Of a DNA stretch of 52,006 nucleotides, positions 35,615 to 43,573 are shown piece by piece (the stretch's first letter is position 1; every line of letters starts with the position of its first letter). The notes beneath the pieces are model-generated. The model made no database searches. It was not told where the DNA came from and saw nothing but the letters and a program-made list of their open reading frames with translations. Source of the DNA: Pseudomonadota bacterium. GTDB lineage: Bacteria; Desulfobacterota; Syntrophobacteria; Syntrophobacterales; Syntrophobacteraceae. A program made the translations under genes and the position numbers. The stretch lies in contig JAEZXS010000145.1 of the NCBI GenBank assembly GCA_023442755.1, positions 1-52,006 of the forward strand, in the 5' to 3' direction.

Positions 35615-36631
35615 ATGGACGAAGACAGTATAGGCCAGCTCAGGAAGACCGAAGAGGAATTAAAGAAGGCAAACGTCTATCTCGAAAACATTTTCGAAAA
35701 TTCCCCTGACGCAATCGGGATAGTCGACAAATACGGCAAGTTCATCAAATGGAACAAGATGGCTGCCGAACTCTACGGATATACCTTTGAAGAGCTGCTG
35801 GGGAAGTCCAGTTTCGATTTGTACGCCGACAGGGAAGAACTGGAGAAGATGCGGCTGCATCTGCGCCGGGAGGGTTCGGTGAGGAAATGGAAGATGCAGA
35901 TGAAAAGGAAGGACAGGAGCATCGTTCCATTCGAGATTTCCATCGGCCTGTTGCGTGACGCGGAAAATCGGACCGTGGGCAGCGTGACGGTGGCGCGGGA
36001 CCTGAGCAAAATAACGAACGTCCTGGCGGAACTTCAGCTCTCGAACGAACAGCTTTCCCACGAGATCACCGTCCGCAAAAGGGCGGAAGAAGAGGTGGGA
36101 AGGATCAGCAGGTACAATCAGCGGATCCTGAGAGCGGTGGGGGAGGGCATCATCGCGGTCGACCTGCTGGGCAGGGTCACGCTCATAAATCCTGCCGGTG
36201 CAGAAATGATCGGCTATGAGGTCGAGGAAGTGGTGGGCAGCGATTTGCACGAACTGGTCCACCATTCCAAGCCGGACGGCACGCGCTACCCTCTGCACGA
36301 GTGCCCGATGTATCAGAGCCTGAGTACGGGAAGTGTCCGGTGCGAGCGGGACGAGGTGTTCTGGAGGAAGGACGGAAAGAGCTACTTCGTCGCCTATTCG
36401 AGCATACCCATGATCGAGAAGGGCCAGGTGGTCGGAGCGGTCGTCACGATCCGGGATATCACGAAGCAGAAGCACGTGCAGTCAAAACTTAGCAAATACA
36501 GGGATTATCTCAAAGAGCTTCTCCGGGAGCGGACCGCGGCACTCGCGGAAGCCAACGCGCAGCTGGCTCAGGAGATCGAGAAGCGCACGGCGGCGGAAAA
36601 GGCGGTAGAGCAGCTTCGCGCAAAACCGTGA
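35615..36631 (+). CDS. Double-PAS sensor protein without output domain
   Basis: These 338 residues carry two PAS domains, about 20-135 (IFENSPDAIGIVDKYGKF...) and 170-290 (ILRAVGEGIIAVDLLGRV). Both contain the usual PAC ending (VGSVTVARDLSK; VGAVVTIRDITK). A coiled coil ends the protein exactly where sensor kinases continue into a further PAS or HisKA domain (RTAALAEANAQLAQEIEKRTAAEKAVE). No kinase, GGDEF or HTH follows before the stop. It is either a truncated histidine kinase or an adaptor whose coiled coil docks on one. No membrane segment, so a cytoplasmic sensor. GGAG lies 8 bases before the ATG. Confidence 0.88.
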   Translation: MDEDSIGQLRKTEEELKKANVYLENIFENSPDAIGIVDKYGKFIKWNKMAAELYGYTFEELLGKSSFDLYADREELEKMRLHLRREGSVRKWKMQMKRKDRSIVPFEISIGLLRDAENRTVGSVTVARDLSKITNVLAELQLSNEQLSHEITVRKRAEEEVGRISRYNQRILRAVGEGIIAVDLLGRVTLINPAGAEMIGYEVEEVVGSDLHELVHHSKPDGTRYPLHECPMYQSLSTGSVRCERDEVFWRKDGKSYFVAYSSIPMIEKGQVVGAVVTIRDITKQKHVQSKLSKYRDYLKELLRERTAALAEANAQLAQEIEKRTAAEKAVEQLRAKP

Positions 36632-36660
36632 AGCTGCCGGCCTTCATCTCTCCAGCCGGA

Positions 36661-36894
36661 TCAGGGTTTCCGGGTCTTGGTTTTCTGCTGCGGGGGTTCT
36701 TCGGAAAGATGGCATTCGGGCGCATCTTTGCAGGAAGTGATCAGGACGACGGTGGCGGGGAGGTTGTTGCACGCATCCCGGTCGGAATCCTTGTTGATCT
36801 CGGTGCATTGACCCGGCCCCTTGAAGCAGCATTCGTCCGAGGCCGGGGCGGAGGCCGGCAAAAGCAGCAGTAACAAAAGCAGCGCTACCTTCAT
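36661..36894 (-). CDS. Small secreted cysteine-rich protein
   Basis: The longer frame is not credible upstream, but a 77-residue protein starting at 36894 has AAGGAA 7 bases upstream. Its signal peptide is convincing (MKVALLLLLLLLPASAPA). The mature part holds six cysteines within about 45 residues (DECCFKGPGQC ... DACNN ... SCKDAPEC) and ends basic (QQKTKTRKP). I do not recognise the family. Six cysteines suggest disulfide-stabilised periplasmic or extracellular use; the neighbouring papain-like peptidase makes an inhibitor-type partner conceivable, but that is speculation. Confidence 0.65.
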   Translation of the reverse strand: MKVALLLLLLLLPASAPASDECCFKGPGQCTEINKDSDRDACNNLPATVVLITSCKDAPECHLSEEPPQQKTKTRKP

Positions 36895-37266
36895 GAGAGT
36901 TCCTTCTGAGCACCTGTAGTGTTTCGTTTCCGATAAACCCGCTTCGAACTCGCCGCACAATACTCCCAACCACCTGCCTTGGCAATTGAACAGAAGAGCT
37001 TCCGGAGAGCCGGAAGGATTAAGGTCAGTTCCCGTATTTTGTGGGAGCGGCTTGCAGCCGCGCAGACTGTTGAAAAGCCCCCAATCCGTCGCCCCGACGA
37101 AAGTCTGGGTCCAGAAGTGCTTGAAAACACAGGGTTCCTCATGCGAAACGCATGATTTCGCCGGAATGACGATCACAATGATTTTAGGGTTTGTCATCAA
37201 TCTGAGCGGCTTGCAGCCTCGATGCTTTTCTCCCCATACCTGCTGTGCCGTTTTCTCCGGCCTGCC
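36895..37266. other. Intergenic stretch holding repeat copy A
   Basis: No gene; the long minus-strand frames here arise from the dispersed repeat at 37037-37224. The promoter of the small Cys-rich gene must lie in the first 140 bases. Confidence 0.5.
37037..37224. repeat. Dispersed intergenic repeat, copy A (about 190 bp)
   Basis: It begins TTTTGTGGGAGCGGCTTGCAG and ends TCATCAATCTGAGCGGCTTG. Each end carries a REP-like hairpin unit (GAGCGGCTTGCAGCC). The middle shares long identical blocks with copy B: AAAGCCCCCAATCCGTC, GTCCAGAAGTGCTTGAAAAC and GCCGGAATGACGATCAC. The ends also resemble the TGTGGGAGCGG REP units known from pseudomonads; common origin is not claimed. Confidence 0.85.
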
Positions 37267-38697
37267 TTAGCTGCCGGAGCCGACGGTCACGATGCGGGTT
37301 GTCGTCTTGGTATTCGATCCGTTCGCGTCGGTTACCTCGAGGCTTACGGTGTAGGTCCCGGGCGCCGAGTAGGCATGGTTCGGGTTCCTTTCCGTGCTGG
37401 TTGTCCCGTCCCCGAAATTCCAGCTCCACGCAAGCAGGGTCGACAGGGTCGTGGAGGCGTCCCGGAAAGCCACGGACAAGGGGACTGCCCCGGCGGCTTT
37501 CGACTGCGAGGCATCGGGGGATGCGATGTAGAAATCCGCTATCGGTCCGTCGCCGGACATCGTCGATCCGGTGTAGGCAAGCGCCCAGCGCCCGAACTGA
37601 ACGTCGCTTGACATCTCCGAGTAGGCGATCCTGCAATAGCCGGCTTCGCCCCAGTCGGTTCCCCAGCTGTTCTTGGCAATGAAGCACTGGGAGACGTCAT
37701 CCCATCCGATCACCGTTACCGCATGGCCACCCTGGTTGCCGCCCGCAATCTTTTTGTAAATGCCCGATCCGTAGGAGAAAAAGTCCGAGTATGCCCACAT
37801 GCTGACCACGATGGGGCCGTAGTTGTAAATCGCGGCCTTGAGCTGGTCGGGCGTCCCCTGGGTCGCCCACAGCACCTTTTCCCAATCGGTTAACTTGTAC
37901 GCATTGTTCTGCCAGTCGGAGCATGCCGCATTCTTATTGCCGTCAGCCCCCCGATAAGGATCGCAGCTTTCCAGCGCAACCCCCGTTGACTTGAGAAATG
38001 CAGCCGCGTCTTCTATATATCCGCCGCCGCAGTTATCGGCCCCGGGGTTCGCAAAGGAGACGAGCAGTTGCTCTGCCAGGTCCTTGTCGGAGCCCGGCAT
38101 GTTGAACTTCATGAGGAGCCTCGATTCCAGCGCCGCCGTGGATGCAAAGGCCCAGCACGCGCCGCAGCTGCCCTGATCCTTTATGGGAGTGATGTAGCTG
38201 GCGCCGTTTTTGTTTCGCCAGTCGAATTGCGCCGGGAGCGGGTCCGTTGCCGCCCGCGCAACCAGTGAGTTCACCTTCTTGCTTGCGGAAGGTACGGATT
38301 TGGAATCGAAGAACGCGCCGAGATGCATCCGGACCTGCTGCAGTGGCAGGATGGAAACGGGGTTGCTCTGAGCTGTCCACTCGCCGCCCTGGGCCTGGAT
38401 CATGCTGTTGAGAAGATCGGGATCATCACCGAACTCGAGCGCATCGCCCAATGTCTCGGACGACTGGTCGTTGCCGTGGAAGTATACGGACACGGGGCCG
38501 CCGCCGTTTCCCTGCCCGCCCAAATCCACGACAGTGGTGTTCGACTGCGCGCCTCCCGCAGCAGCATTTCCGGAAACTCCGGGATCGCCGCCGGCCGCCG
38601 CACCCGAAGCATTTGCGCAGGGCAAAAAGAAAGAGGCGGTGAGAAAGAAGAACAAAACGATAAACAGGCCTGGTTCCATTCTTGTTCGCTGTCGCAT
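37267..38697 (-). CDS. Secreted papain-like (C1) cysteine peptidase with C-terminal PKD domain
   Basis: These 476 residues start at 38697 with a hydrophobic signal (MRQRTRMEPGLFIVLFFFLTASFF, cleavage likely after ANA). The longer frame upstream has no support. A Gly/Ala-rich linker and a pro-region of about 120 residues precede the peptidase domain (157-380). That domain has catalytic C181 (QGSCGACWAFA), H325 (GGHAVTVIGW) and N343 (KNSWGTDWGEAGYC); the oxyanion Gln lies in PIKDQGSCG. A PKD domain (about 385-474, SWNFGDGTT, HAYSAPGTYTVSLEV) probably binds polymer or proteins outside the cell. The pro-region lacks the usual ERFNIN pattern as far as I can see. Flanked by repeats A and B. Confidence 0.93.
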   Translation of the reverse strand: MRQRTRMEPGLFIVLFFFLTASFFLPCANASGAAAGGDPGVSGNAAAGGAQSNTTVVDLGGQGNGGGPVSVYFHGNDQSSETLGDALEFGDDPDLLNSMIQAQGGEWTAQSNPVSILPLQQVRMHLGAFFDSKSVPSASKKVNSLVARAATDPLPAQFDWRNKNGASYITPIKDQGSCGACWAFASTAALESRLLMKFNMPGSDKDLAEQLLVSFANPGADNCGGGYIEDAAAFLKSTGVALESCDPYRGADGNKNAACSDWQNNAYKLTDWEKVLWATQGTPDQLKAAIYNYGPIVVSMWAYSDFFSYGSGIYKKIAGGNQGGHAVTVIGWDDVSQCFIAKNSWGTDWGEAGYCRIAYSEMSSDVQFGRWALAYTGSTMSGDGPIADFYIASPDASQSKAAGAVPLSVAFRDASTTLSTLLAWSWNFGDGTTSTERNPNHAYSAPGTYTVSLEVTDANGSNTKTTTRIVTVGSGS

Positions 38698-39097
38698 GGT
38701 CTTTCTCTCTTGCTGGTCTGTGTAATTCGGGATCGACGTTCTTTCCGGCCGGGAACCGGAGCGTGCCCGGCGGCATGCCGTTCGGACCGGTCTGGCGCAT
38801 ATTGCCGCGGCTATGTGAACTCTAGTGAATCGCGGGCCGGGAATCAACCCCGGCATCCATCCAGTAGGATCCAAACTGCCGGATTTCGAAAGGAAAATAG
38901 AATGTGTTTTTTGTGTTAAGAAGCATGTCCCGCAGGTCCTGCCCCCCGCCGCGATGGTTGCCTGGCGCGGGGCCGTCCCGCATTATGCTATTCGGTTCTC
39001 AAAGAGCCTTTTGACAGCAGGAAGTTTTTATCCTTCGCGCGGTGCAAAATGAAATGACCGGGGAGCTAGGCTCAGAGCCGATCTGCATTTTCGAAAC

Positions 39098-39137
39098 GGC
39101 ACCCTGAGGGCACCGGGAAGGCACCGGGAGGGCACCT
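39098..39137. repeat. Short tandem repeat (GGCACCGGGA-type)
   Basis: Around four GGCACC units spaced 12-14 bases apart (GGCACCCTGAGG, GGCACCGGGAAG, GGCACCGGGAG, GGCACC). Minor; may vary in copy number between strains. Confidence 0.5.
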
Positions 39138-39187
39138 AAATGGCGCAGGCAAGACGCGAAGAGAGGCGAAAGCCAAGGACATATCCC

Positions 39188-39386
39188 TTTTGTGGGAGCG
39201 ACTTTTAGCCGCGCAAACTGTTGGAAAAGCCCCCAATCCGTCCCCCCGACGAACCCCGGATCGCGTCCGGGGCAGGCGCTCGTGGTCCAGAAGTGCTTGA
39301 AAACTCTGGGTTCCGGCTTCCGCCGGAATGACGATCACGATGATTTTAGAGTTTGTCATCAATCTGAGCGGCTTTTAGCCGCGATG
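39188..39386. repeat. Dispersed intergenic repeat, copy B (about 200 bp)
   Basis: Same order of blocks as copy A, starting TTTTGTGGGAGCGACTTTTAG and ending ATCTGAGCGGCTTTTAGCCG. It differs by an insertion of about 20 bases in the middle (near CCCCGGATCGCGTCCGGGGC, itself a hairpin) and by scattered substitutions. Both copies are in the same orientation and bracket the peptidase gene. Confidence 0.85.
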
Positions 39387-39422
39387 GGTCCTTGCTGGAG
39401 TGTGGGATTGGTTTCTTTTTCA

Positions 39423-39460
39423 ACGCGAAGACGCAAAGCCCGCGAAGAAAGGCGCGAAAC
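39423..39460. repeat. GCGAAG/GCAAAG-type intergenic element
   Basis: CAACGCGAAGACGCAAAGCC followed by CGCGAAGAAAGGCGCG is of a type seen between genes in many unrelated genomes. I recognise the style only; extent and function are unknown. Confidence 0.4.
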
Positions 39461-39873
39461 TCAAACCGACAGTTGTCTCCTTGCAGCAAAATACGCCCGC
39501 CGCCATTCCAACCCATTACGCAACCGTGCTCTATGAGAGCCGCAAACCTGTTTCAATTTTCTTTGTCCCCGAAGCTGTCCTCATCTTTCTCATGCTGAGC
39601 ACAGTTCCGGACCCCGACTTTAAAGTCGGCAGATGTCCGCACGCATCGAGGATTAAAGAACGAGGTTTTCAAGTAGGGATAATTTTTGGAGAAAAAATCA
39701 GCCGCGGCCTGGATGGCAGACTCGGCACGAGGTAAGGGGAGAAACTGAAACGAGCAAGCCCATGCGATTAAATGGTAGGGTTTTCTTCTGGAGACGGGGC
39801 AGGGAAACACTGCTTGTGCGACCCTATTGCAGGAGCTATAGTATTACGAAACTACCATTGATGGAGTTTGCGT

Positions 39874-40080
39874 ATGGAAGTGGTTACGATTTCCCCAAAG
39901 TTCCAGGTTGTTATCCCCAAAAAGATTCGAGATGCCTTGAAGCTGTCGCCTGGGCAAAAAATTCAAATGGTTGCCTACGACAACAGGATCGAGATGATCC
40001 CCCTCAGGAAGATTTCAGAAATGAAGGGATTTCTCAAGGGCATTGATACCTCGGTCGAAAGGGAACCCGATAGGATATGA
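39874..40080 (+). CDS. AbrB/MazE-type antitoxin (VapB-like)
   Basis: This 68-residue swapped-hairpin DNA-binding protein has TISPKFQVVIPKKIRDALKLSPGQ, the AbrB/SpoVT core, at 4-27. A C-terminal tail then reads EMKGFLKGIDT, the toxin-binding segment seen in VapB proteins with PIN partners. ATG at 39874 has GGAG 7 bases upstream; the TTG two codons earlier is not needed. It overlaps the toxin start by 4 bases (ATGA), as in most vapBC operons. The partner toxin is frameshifted, so this antitoxin may now act alone. Confidence 0.9.
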   Translation: MEVVTISPKFQVVIPKKIRDALKLSPGQKIQMVAYDNRIEMIPLRKISEMKGFLKGIDTSVEREPDRI

Positions 40081-40444
40081 ACATAGTCGATTCTTCCGGC
40101 TGGCTTGAGTATTTCGCAGATGGCCCCAATGCCCATTTCTTTTCCCGTCCCCTTGAGACGGCAGCCGATCTTGTCGTGCCAACCATTACGATTTACGAAG
40201 TCTTCAAGGTGGTTCTCCGCCAACGAGGCGATGCAATCGAGCACTCATACAGCAGGGGCTTGTCGTAGATCTTACGCCCGACATCTCGGTCCTGGCAGCA
40301 AGAACGAGCGTCGAACACCATCTGCCCATGGCCGATAGCATCATTTTGGCAACTTCACGTCTTTTCGGAGCAACCATATGGACTCAGGACGCCGACTTCA
40401 AGGAAATCGACGGTGTCCGATATGTCGCAAAAAAGAATGGATAA
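40077..40444 (+). pseudogene. VapC-type PIN-domain toxin, frameshifted
   Basis: The first frame gives 63 residues, MNIVDSSGWLEYF (first catalytic Asp), TITIYEVFK (Glu) and GDAIE, then stops at 40268. The rest continues in another frame from about 40242: LIQQGLVVDLTPDISV, MADSIILATS (Asp), IWTQDADF (Asp), ending at 40444. A single missing base at 40241-40242 restores a complete PIN protein of about 122 residues with all four acidic residues. No slippery heptamer is visible, so a programmed shift is unlikely; mutation or a sequencing error are the choices. Confidence 0.88.
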
Positions 40445-40617
40445 CCTTGCCGGCCTCGAAATAGCGCATTCGTGCTTCAATATACCTTCTGACGGCTCCG
40501 CAATGATCGAGACCACATAAGACTTCTCAGGGAGGGGGGCATGCTTTTTACGAAACTGACGCGGGGAAGCATTATGTCAATACGCAGTGGAAAACCCGGG
40601 CAGGGGTAAAACTTTTC
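40445..40617. other. Gap between the two toxin-antitoxin loci
   Basis: 170 bp, convergent ends. No strong terminator or coding sequence was found. Confidence 0.4.
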
Positions 40618-41022
40618 TTAAGCTTCGCTCCAGTCTTCGAGCACCAGTCCCGGCACCCGTTCAAATTCTTTGACATTGTTTGTCACCAAAATCAGGCCGA
40701 GCGCCCTGGCTTGGCCGGCTATCATCATATCGTAAGGTCCAATGGGGTGACCCGTACGATAAAGTGTGGCGCGTATCTGTCCAAAATGATATGCGGCTTT
40801 GTCTTCGAAGGGCAGCACTTCAAGTCGGGCGACCATGGCCTCGATGTCCGCCAGATTCCGTTCCACCTGTTGTGAGTGTTCCGCCCCGAACACCAACTCC
40901 CCCAAAGTTACAGCGGAAATGCCCATCCGGCCGTGATGAGCCTCAAACCGCCTTTTCACCTGCTGAGGACGGTTCTTTAGAGTGTAGATGACAACGTTGG
41001 TGTCGAGCAGGTATTTCAGCAT
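40618..41022 (-). CDS. vapC: VapC toxin (PIN-domain ribonuclease)
   Basis: This 134-residue PIN protein has the four acidic positions of the family: LLDTNVVIY (Asp), TLGELVFGAE (Glu), GPYDMMIAGQA (Asp) and LVTNNVKEFERVPGL (Asn-Glu region). Subfamily features match the initiator-tRNA-cleaving VapC group; the target is therefore probably tRNA, by family knowledge. It overlaps vapB by 7 bases. GGGAGAG precedes the ATG. Confidence 0.95.
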   Translation of the reverse strand: MLKYLLDTNVVIYTLKNRPQQVKRRFEAHHGRMGISAVTLGELVFGAEHSQQVERNLADIEAMVARLEVLPFEDKAAYHFGQIRATLYRTGHPIGPYDMMIAGQARALGLILVTNNVKEFERVPGLVLEDWSEA

Positions 41023-41258
41023 TCCATGCTCTCCCGCCTTTGGTCTTCCGGTTGTTTTCGCTCCATCATGAAATCACTGGAAACCCCCGGTGCATTGAAC
41101 CACTCATCCCAAGATTGCCCAACGGGCTCAATCATGCGTTTATTGCCAACCGCTGTGATTTCAACGTCCTTAACGGATTCCGGAAAGGCCACTTCCCTTG
41201 GCAGCCGAACGGCCTGGCTCCGGTTACTCTTGAAAATTCTGGTTTTCACGCATGTCAT
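41016..41258 (-). CDS. vapB: VapB antitoxin
   Basis: This antitoxin of about 80 residues starts MTCVKTRIFKSNRSQAVRLP, the AbrB-fold VapB N-terminus (SNRSQAVRLPREVAF). The toxin-neutralising tail contains WDEWF. ATG at 41258 has GGGAGG about 8 bases upstream; the TTG at 41273 would place the site inside the gene. A near-consensus sigma-70 promoter ends about 32 bases upstream. Autoregulation through the AT-rich promoter is expected. Confidence 0.92.
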   Translation of the reverse strand: MTCVKTRIFKSNRSQAVRLPREVAFPESVKDVEITAVGNKRMIEPVGQSWDEWFNAPGVSSDFMMERKQPEDQRRESMEC

Positions 41259-41296
41259 AACCCTGCCTCCCAAAAGGAAATATTGATCTCGAAATT

Positions 41297-41324
41297 ATTA
41301 TATAATTCCTTAGGGATATGTCAA
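41297..41324 (-). promoter_or_regulatory. Sigma-70 promoter of vapBC
   Basis: On the minus strand TTGACA (41324-41319) and TATAAT (41302-41297) are both perfect, with 16 bases between. Transcription should start near 41290, leaving a leader of about 32 bases to vapB. Strong by sequence; the -35 overlaps the short repeated motif at 41310-41336. Confidence 0.85.
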
Positions 41325-41336
41325 TGGGATATACTG
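41310..41336. repeat. Short repeated motif, copy 1
   Basis: TTAGGGATATGTCAATGGGA and the following TATACTG match a second site at 48807-48834 (TTAGGGATATATCAACGGGA, then TTATACTG) at 24 of 27 positions or so. Here it overlaps the vapBC -35 box, so it may include the operator. Confidence 0.55.
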
Positions 41337-41557
41337 ACAGGGGCCTGATTCCGGCGCAACACCGGCCACCCCTCGGAGATCGGGCAACGAAGAACAAGCG
41401 ACATAATTGCTGAACATACCTTGCCACATATCGCAATCAGCACAGCCCGAACGAGGCCGACAGGTGGTTATCCGTTCATATGATCCAGGCGCAACTATTG
41501 CCGGCCACGGTAACCCTTGTTGTCAAGGCTCTCCTGGGGATCGATGCCACTGGAATG
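41337..41557. other. Intergenic region between vapBC and the receiver gene
   Basis: About 220 bp with no gene. It contains no strong hairpin before the receiver gene's end; nothing else could be supported. Confidence 0.35.
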
Positions 41558-41980
41558 TCATAACAAATGCTTGGTGAGAGACTTAAAAGCCTCGATCCAC
41601 TCTTCAAACATGACCGGCTTGACCATAAATCCGCAAACTCCCAAGTCCCGGCAAAATTTGTCGTCTTTTTCTTCTTTGGATGTGGAGAGGATGACCACTG
41701 GTATGCGTTTCAATCGAGAGTCGGATTTGATTTCCTTGAGTGCTTCTCGTCCATCTTTTCTTGGCATATTGAGATCAAGCAGGATGAGATCGGCGGGTGG
41801 CAATTTTTCTCGGATACGCTCGCCTTCACTCTGAAGGTATTCCATCAGCTCTCTTCCATCACTTATGAATCTGATTTCCCCGTCGATTTTCGCCTCTTCA
41901 AATGCAGATTCGGCAAGAAGACAATCATCGGCGTCATCATCGGCCATAAGAAAGATGAATGATGCGGATTGATTTTTCAT
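41558..41980 (-). CDS. Single-domain response regulator (RcpA/phytochrome-type)
   Basis: This receiver of about 140 residues has the phosphorylation pocket in LMADDDADD, acceptor Asp in LILLDLNMPRKDGREAL, VVILSTSKEEKD and FMVKPV. The long loop after the acceptor and the LNMPRKDG form fit the group that pairs with REC-PAS-HK kinases. ATG at 41980 follows CAGGG weakly; the upstream codon at 41986 is not needed. It overlaps the kinase stop by a few bases, so it is translated with it and is the likely phosphate sink or output. Confidence 0.9.
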   Translation of the reverse strand: MKNQSASFIFLMADDDADDCLLAESAFEEAKIDGEIRFISDGRELMEYLQSEGERIREKLPPADLILLDLNMPRKDGREALKEIKSDSRLKRIPVVILSTSKEEKDDKFCRDLGVCGFMVKPVMFEEWIEAFKSLTKHLL

Positions 41981-43560
41981 GAGCACCCTGAATCTTTCCT
42001 GGCCGTAACCGGAATCTGAATGATAAATGTCGCCCCCTGCCCGGGTGAACTTCTAGCAATTATGCTTCCGTTGTGGCGTTCAACAATCTTTCGACATATG
42101 GCGAGACCTATGCCGGTTCCCTCATAGTTGCAACTTCTGCCGTGGAGCCGTTGAAAGGGTTTGAAGATTCGATCGACGTACTGTTCCTCAAACCCGATCC
42201 CGTTATCCTCGACAATGATTCTGCAGTCTGTGCCGGTTGTATGGCCATAGATTTTTACCACGGGCTTTTCGTCATTTTTACAGTACTTCATCGAATTGCT
42301 GATAAGGTTCTGGAGGAGTTGTCGAATTTGCACAGGGTCGGCGTCTATTTCCGGCATTTCCCCGATTTCGACGCTGCCGCCTGCTTTCTTTACAACAAAT
42401 TCTAGGTCGCTGACGGCATCCCTGGCCGCCGTTGCAAGGTTTACAGGTTCAAGTGGTTGCGATTGGGTAGCTATGCGTGAATAGCTGAGCAGGGACCTGA
42501 GCAAATCAGACATGCGTCTTGCCGCATCGGTCATGCGAGCCAGTGAATCCTGCCCCTCCGGGGGAAGTTGGTGTTTAAACTTTCCGGTAATCATGTGGCC
42601 GAAGGTTTGAATTTTCCTTAGCGGTTCCTGGAGGTCGTGAGAGGCCACAAAGGCGAACTCCCGCAATTCCTCATTGAGTCTTTCCAGTCTTCTGGAGTGT
42701 TCTATCAGCCCTTTATTGGCTTCGGCCAGTTCTGCGGTTCTCTCCAGCACCCGTGCTTCCAGCTCATCTCTGTATTTGCATATTTCCGCCAGCGTATTCT
42801 CGCGATCGGTAACGTCGCGAAAAACCAGGACTACACCGGTAATGTTTCCCTTATCGTCTTTGATGGGGGCGGCGCTGTCATCTATCGGTATTTCATTCCC
42901 ATTACGCGTTATCAAAATTGTGTGATTTGCAAGTCCTACAATCGAGCCTAGCTGAATTACCTTCTCGACAGGGTTTTCGACGGGCTGGCGTGTATTCTTG
43001 TTTATTATGTTGAATATCTTTGTCAACCTGGTATTTACGGCCTCTTCCATTTTCCAGCCCATCAGGTTTTCGGCGATGGGATTCATGAATACTATGAGGC
43101 CATCCTTATCGGTGGCAACTACAGCATCGCCGATGCTTCTGATGGTCGTTGCAAGCCACTTTTCACTCTCTTTCAATTTCCTTTCCATTGTGTGCTTGTA
43201 TAATGCCACATCGATGGTAACGCGCAGTTCCCGCTCCTTGAAAGGTTTGACTATGTAGCCGAATGGCTGCGTTACTTTTGCACGCCTCAGCGTTTCATCA
43301 TCTGCGTACGCGGTGAGATATACAACCGGGACATCAATCCGGTCATGTATCTGTTCAGCGGCGGCAATACCGTCTATTTCTCCATTCAGCATAATATCCA
43401 TCAATACCAGGTCGGGACATATTTCTTCGACCTTCCGAATTGCTTCCTCTCCGGAATATGCAATCTCGGGGGCCGGATACCCGAGATTAATCAGTCTAAA
43501 TTGAATATCGAGCGCTTCAATGCCTTCGTCTTCAACGATCAAAATCTTTGAATCGGCCAT
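41977..43560 (-). CDS. REC-PAS-histidine kinase
   Basis: These 527 residues open with a receiver (D52-region LVLMDIMLNGEIDG, K in YIVKPFKE). A PAS domain follows (about 130-255, SIGDAVVATDKDGLIVFMNPIAE), then a coiled coil, HisKA (FVASHDLQEPLRKI with the phospho-His) and HATPase_c (NLISNSMKYC, VEDNGIGFEEQY, GTGIGLAICRKIVE). ATG at 43560 has GAGGAG 9 bases upstream, 14 bases after the fusion kinase's stop. The receiver can take phosphate from the upstream kinase, making a relay. Cytoplasmic; the PAS ligand is unknown. Confidence 0.93.
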   Translation of the reverse strand: MADSKILIVEDEGIEALDIQFRLINLGYPAPEIAYSGEEAIRKVEEICPDLVLMDIMLNGEIDGIAAAEQIHDRIDVPVVYLTAYADDETLRRAKVTQPFGYIVKPFKERELRVTIDVALYKHTMERKLKESEKWLATTIRSIGDAVVATDKDGLIVFMNPIAENLMGWKMEEAVNTRLTKIFNIINKNTRQPVENPVEKVIQLGSIVGLANHTILITRNGNEIPIDDSAAPIKDDKGNITGVVLVFRDVTDRENTLAEICKYRDELEARVLERTAELAEANKGLIEHSRRLERLNEELREFAFVASHDLQEPLRKIQTFGHMITGKFKHQLPPEGQDSLARMTDAARRMSDLLRSLLSYSRIATQSQPLEPVNLATAARDAVSDLEFVVKKAGGSVEIGEMPEIDADPVQIRQLLQNLISNSMKYCKNDEKPVVKIYGHTTGTDCRIIVEDNGIGFEEQYVDRIFKPFQRLHGRSCNYEGTGIGLAICRKIVERHNGSIIARSSPGQGATFIIQIPVTARKDSGCS

Positions 43561-43573
43561 TGGACTGGACTCC

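Larger units (their letters stand above)
38698..39873. other. 1.2-kb gene-free region with repeats
   Basis: No convincing gene; frames here are short or repeat-derived. It holds the promoter of the peptidase gene, repeat copy B (39188-39386), and a short tandem repeat GGCACCGGGA (about 39098-39137). It also contains an AACGCGAAGACGCAAAGCCC element near 39423 that resembles a widespread intergenic motif. The region looks like accumulated mobile/repeat debris. Confidence 0.55.

Noticed and set aside
39072..39362. Minus-strand frame starting MMTNSKIIVIVIPAEAG, and its twin near 37200
   Set aside because: Both come from the dispersed repeat; such frames recur wherever the repeat is present and are not genes.
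40225..40260. Programmed frameshift in the first VapC
   Set aside because: No slippery heptamer or following structure is visible; a one-base loss or sequencing error is simpler.
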